NCBI RefSeq assembly: GCF_021991875.1
Contig: NZ_JAHLKR010000019.1
Coordinates: 343,713 to 407,712, forward strand
DNA length: 64,000 nucleotides
Reading direction: 5' to 3'
From: Mycetohabitans sp. B8
Lineage (GTDB): Bacteria > Pseudomonadota > Gammaproteobacteria > Burkholderiales > Burkholderiaceae
Shown: positions 61,158-64,000 of the stretch, piece after piece
Layout: each line of letters starts with the position of its first letter
Position numbering within the stretch: the stretch's first letter is position 1
Program-made: the position numbers and the translations under genes
Notes under the pieces: model-generated
What the model saw: the letters and a program-made list of their open reading frames with translations, nothing else
The model's database searches: none
Told to the model about the DNA's origin: nothing

Positions 61158-62108
61158 CTATGTGCCGACAGCCAGCCCGGCCGCCAGGCGCCACACCGTG
61201 TCTACCAGCTCACCGCGCGCCTCATCCCTGTGTGACGCTAGCTTGTCGCGATATAACCGAATCTCCATCGCGAGCGTAAACCGGTCAGCCGTCGCGCCCC
61301 GCGCCGGCCGGTCGAGCCGCACAAGGCGCTCGGCGGCCACCGAGTCCTCCACCGCGCTGTGCGGCAGGAACGCGACGCCGTGACCCGCCAGCGTCATCGC
61401 CTTGAGCCCCTCGGCCATGTCGGTCTCGTACACTTTGTCCAGGTACAACGGAACCGGCGCAGTGCCGATAATCGTCTCCGTCATCCGCCCCAGATAGGCG
61501 CTCGGCGTGTACGACAGGTAGGGGACCGGCGCATCCTTCGTGCCTGGCAGCGTGAAACGCGCGCGGCCGCTGCGCGTGGTCGCGGCGAACGGGCTAATCG
61601 GCTCAATTCCCAGCACAAGCATATCGTAGCGCGCGGGGTCCAGCGCAACGGGATGACTTGGATGATGATAGCCCATCACCAGGTCGCAGCCGCCCTCCAC
61701 CAGCGACAGCACCGCATCGTGCACGTTCAGCGCGCGCAGCCGCGCATGGACCCGCCCAGTATGCTTCTCGATACTGTCCAACCAGCGCGGAAAAAAGGTC
61801 AACGACAGCGTGTGCGGCACGGCGAACTCGATCGTCGCAGCCGGCGCGCGCCCGTGGCCACGCAACACGGTACGGGCTTCGTGAAACTGGGACAGCATCA
61901 TCAGCGCCTGCTCGTAGAACACCTGTCCGGCCTGCGTGAGCCGCGTCGGGTACACCGAGCGATCGATCAGTTCAGTGCCAAGCCAAGCCTCCAACGCCTG
62001 GATGCGCCGCGAAAACGCGGGCTGCGTCACATGCCGCAGTTCGGCTGAGCGGCTGAAGCTTCGCGTCTCGGCCAGCGACACGAAGTCTTCCAACCATTTC
62101 AGTTCCAT
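61158..62108 (-). CDS. LysR-family transcriptional regulator
   Basis: A 316-residue regulator with a N-terminal winged helix-turn-helix ([20 protein letters not shown] to [18 protein letters not shown]) and a C-terminal effector-binding domain (about 90-305). It lies directly upstream of gdhA on the same strand, separated by 212 bases. It is a candidate activator of gdhA or the glt genes, but LysR proteins are usually divergent from targets, so this is only inference. Confidence 0.88.
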   Translation of the reverse strand: MELKWLEDFVSLAETRSFSRSAELRHVTQPAFSRRIQALEAWLGTELIDRSVYPTRLTQAGQVFYEQALMMLSQFHEARTVLRGHGRAPAATIEFAVPHTLSLTFFPRWLDSIEKHTGRVHARLRALNVHDAVLSLVEGGCDLVMGYHHPSHPVALDPARYDMLVLGIEPISPFAATTRSGRARFTLPGTKDAPVPYLSYTPSAYLGRMTETIIGTAPVPLYLDKVYETDMAEGLKAMTLAGHGVAFLPHSAVEDSVAAERLVRLDRPARGATADRFTLAMEIRLYRDKLASHRDEARGELVDTVWRLAAGLAVGT

Positions 62109-62389
62109 GCAACGACTCCATTGGCCATCCTCGCGCCGCGATGCGCCCACGCGTTGGGCCGCGCGGCATCGCGCTGCGCCGCACCGGATGACAGCCACGG
62201 CGCAGCGTGCAGCCTCCATTGTAGCGTTCAGCGCCCGTCACGCCGCGACCACGCACCAACCGGCGACGTGCCGTACAGCACCGGTGCGACGATGCCCCAA
62301 TCAATCCATTTTAAGCACAGTCGCGCGCACACGGGCCCGCAACGCGGCGAGGTGCTGCACGCGACGGACTAGCCGGCTAGACTCAGTGC
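62109..62389. other. Upstream region of the LysR gene, no gene seen
   Basis: GC-rich, with no convincing reading frame. The only AT-rich point is CATTTTAAGC near 62310. It may hold the LysR gene promoter and the scrambled 3' remains of the ABC transporter. Confidence 0.4.
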
Positions 62390-62580
62390 GCCGGCGAAGC
62401 CAGAGGTAGTACGCCTCATACTACGATGAAAAAAACCAGCACCAGACCGACCTCGACCAGCGTCGGCAGGATGCTGTACAACCAATACGAGATCAGCGAC
62501 TGGACTCCGCAGCTGCCGCGCTTGATACTCAGATACGGCAGCAGCGTGGCGATGGTCTGCCAGTCGCGGCAGAGGCGGTG
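62390..62580 (-). pseudogene. Remnant of an ATM1/HMT1-type ABC transporter
   Basis: On the minus strand DWQTIATLLPYLSIKRGS is joined to LYSILPTLVEVGLVLVFFIV, then a one-base shift gives YEAYYLWLRR. These pieces match, out of their normal spacing, the N-terminal lead and the third or fourth membrane helix of fused permease-ATPase heavy-metal exporters (ATM1 family). The rest of the gene, including the ATPase, is absent. Identification rests on short hydrophobic segments and is moderate only. Confidence 0.5.
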
Positions 62581-62758
62581 GGGGCAGTAGGATCGGCCGG
62601 CGGCGGCTCAGCGGCGGCATGGCAGCGCGTCGCGGATCGATTGCCGGTAAAATAATGGACTCCTATTTTTGCAGAAGGCCGCACGATGTGCCGGCCTAGC
62701 ATCGACATCCACCACTGACCGGCTCGTCGGTCGGCTCACCGAGACGCAGGAACCGCTC

Positions 62759-63160
62759 ATGACCACTTCCCTGACTGAATTGCCCCATGACAAACCGGTG
62801 GCGTTGCGCGTCGTGCCGCAGCCTCGCGATGCCAACGTGCATGGCGACGTGTTCGGCGGCTGGATCATGGCTCAGGTTGACATCGCCGGTGCGATCCCGG
62901 CATCGCGGCGGGCAAACGGCCGCGTCGTCACGGTCGCGGTCAATTCGTTTGTCTTCAAGCAGCCGGTGTTCGTCGGCGACCTGCTCAGCTTCTATACCGA
63001 TATCATCCGCACCGGCCACACATCGATCACCGTCGATGTGTCGGTCTATGCGCAACGTATGGGCCTGGTCGGCGAGACCGTCAAGGTTACCGAAGCGACG
63101 CTCACTTATGTCGCGACCGATTCGCAGCGCCGTCCGCGCGTACTACCGCCGCTCGATTGA
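62759..63160 (+). CDS. yciA: Acyl-CoA thioesterase, YciA type
   Basis: This 133-residue hot-dog-fold enzyme hydrolyses acyl-CoA esters. LRVVPQPRDANVHGDVFGGW and IMAQVDIAGAIPASRRANGR carry the conserved Asn-His-Gly-Asp and catalytic Asp, and VFVGDLLSFYTDIIRTGHTS follows. AGGAACCGCTC precedes ATG 62759. It stands alone between remnants. Confidence 0.93.
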   Translation: MTTSLTELPHDKPVALRVVPQPRDANVHGDVFGGWIMAQVDIAGAIPASRRANGRVVTVAVNSFVFKQPVFVGDLLSFYTDIIRTGHTSITVDVSVYAQRMGLVGETVKVTEATLTYVATDSQRRPRVLPPLD

Positions 63161-63228
63161 TGTCCTGGTGTTCGATTGATGCCCGGGTTTGCGTTAAACG
63201 ATATTGCCCAGGCGTGTGGAATGGCTTC

Positions 63229-63702
63229 TCAAATCAGGCCAAACGACTTCATCGCAGGAATGAAATCGTGGTTCACCACCGGCTTTCGCGACAGCTTGGC
63301 CAGCACATACCGATGAAACGGCGGCAGCGTGGCCCAACGGGCGACACTCACCGGAGTCACACCGGCCAGTGAGCATTGCCTGAGCAACTCGTCGGGCACC
63401 GCATCGGTACGCTGCCATGCGGGCGACATGTCCGGCGCCTGCACGGGTAACTCGGCGTTGAGATGGGTCCGCAGCATCTCGGCAAGCGCCTGGTCGAAGC
63501 GACGCTCGATCTGCGGATCGTCGTCCAGTGGAAAGCGCGCCAATAGCTCGCGATCCGCGTGGGGCAGCCTCTGCCATTGCGTCAGCGAGATGCGCACGCC
63601 AAAGCGGTCCAAATTGTAGCGGACCGCCAGCGGGATGTACGTGAAGTTTTCACAAGATGAAACCTCGAAGTCGAGTAACAGCGGAGTATCAAGCAACGGC
63701 AT
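63229..63702 (-). CDS. Nitrate reductase-associated protein
   Basis: A 157-residue cytoplasmic protein. LLDFEVSSCENFTYIPLAVR and YNLDRFGVRISLTQWQRLP, then RWATLPPFHRYVLAKLSR, are typical of the small family annotated as nitrate reductase-associated, whose members lie beside assimilatory nitrate reductase in some bacteria. No nitrate gene is in the window. ATG 63702 (MPLLDTPLLLDFE) is preferred over ATG 63744. Its exact role is unknown. Confidence 0.75.
   Translation of the reverse strand: MPLLDTPLLLDFEVSSCENFTYIPLAVRYNLDRFGVRISLTQWQRLPHADRELLARFPLDDDPQIERRFDQALAEMLRTHLNAELPVQAPDMSPAWQRTDAVPDELLRQCSLAGVTPVSVARWATLPPFHRYVLAKLSRKPVVNHDFIPAMKSFGLI

Positions 63703-64000
<298 letters not shown>

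Overview
The window is a high-GC, gene-dense bacterial chromosome segment. Its gene order is that of the Burkholderia group: rhlE; glpR-glpD-glpK; an FMN riboswitch with ribB; miaB-phoH-ybeY-corC-lnt-glyQ-glyS-gmhB-plsC; rsmA-pdxA-surA-lptD facing amgK-pepP-ubiH-dusB-fis-purH-ruvCAB; dtd-tyrS; erpA-rpsI-rplM; rnpB; pyrC; gltIJKL-gdhA. Several broken accessory genes, a eukaryote-like F-box protein and a promoter matching the type III secretion (HrpB/HrpX) consensus suggest a host-associated member with a decaying genome. A Mycetohabitans (Burkholderia rhizoxinica)-type endofungal symbiont is my best guess. That identification is an inference, because no 16S rRNA gene is present.

Regions. 1-1288: the 5' part of a minus-strand gene with an F-box-like domain, running off the left edge. 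1657-3695: two c-type cytochromes in one operon. 3884-6937: an RNA helicase and two minus-strand genes. 7202-12209: the glycerol-3-phosphate regulon with a GlpR-type operator. 12377-13418: riboflavin control and synthesis. 13415-14098: a wrecked MFS transporter. 14172-20606: tRNA modification, the PhoH-YbeY-CorC-Lnt cluster and a glutathione-degrading ChaC. 20618-21405: a frameshifted effector-like gene behind a near-hrp box, inserted between lnt and glyQ. 21702-27912: glycyl-tRNA synthetase, envelope and metabolic genes. 28140-28837: a toxin-antitoxin pair with a palindromic operator. 28935-34710 and 34874-44365: divergent outer-membrane biogenesis and DNA-repair/nucleotide blocks. 44399-48590: dtd, tyrS and an M23 peptidase, flanked by a DUF2236 remnant and an internally deleted anmK. 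48743-51620: Fe-S, ribosomal-protein, small-RNA and RNase P genes, with a probable group II intron scar. 51630-54744: pyrC region. 54804-56184: a phosphodiester-glycosidase gene behind a full hrpII box. 56249-62108: glutamate uptake, glutamate dehydrogenase and a LysR regulator. 62390-63702: an ABC-transporter remnant, a thioesterase and a nitrate-reductase-associated protein. 63872-64000: a hexanucleotide repeat that ends in sequence resembling a Nextera adapter, so the last bases are probably artefactual.

Three themes stand out. First, candidate secreted effectors: the F-box protein, the cysteine-peptidase-like pseudogene and the glycosidase, two of which sit behind hrp-type promoters. Second, gene erosion: MFS, DUF2236, ABC and anmK remnants, plus a small upstream trace of a possible EamA transporter. 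Third, probable loss of anhydro-MurNAc recycling: anmK lacks its centre, and the murU gene I would expect beside amgK is absent. Essential operons are intact.
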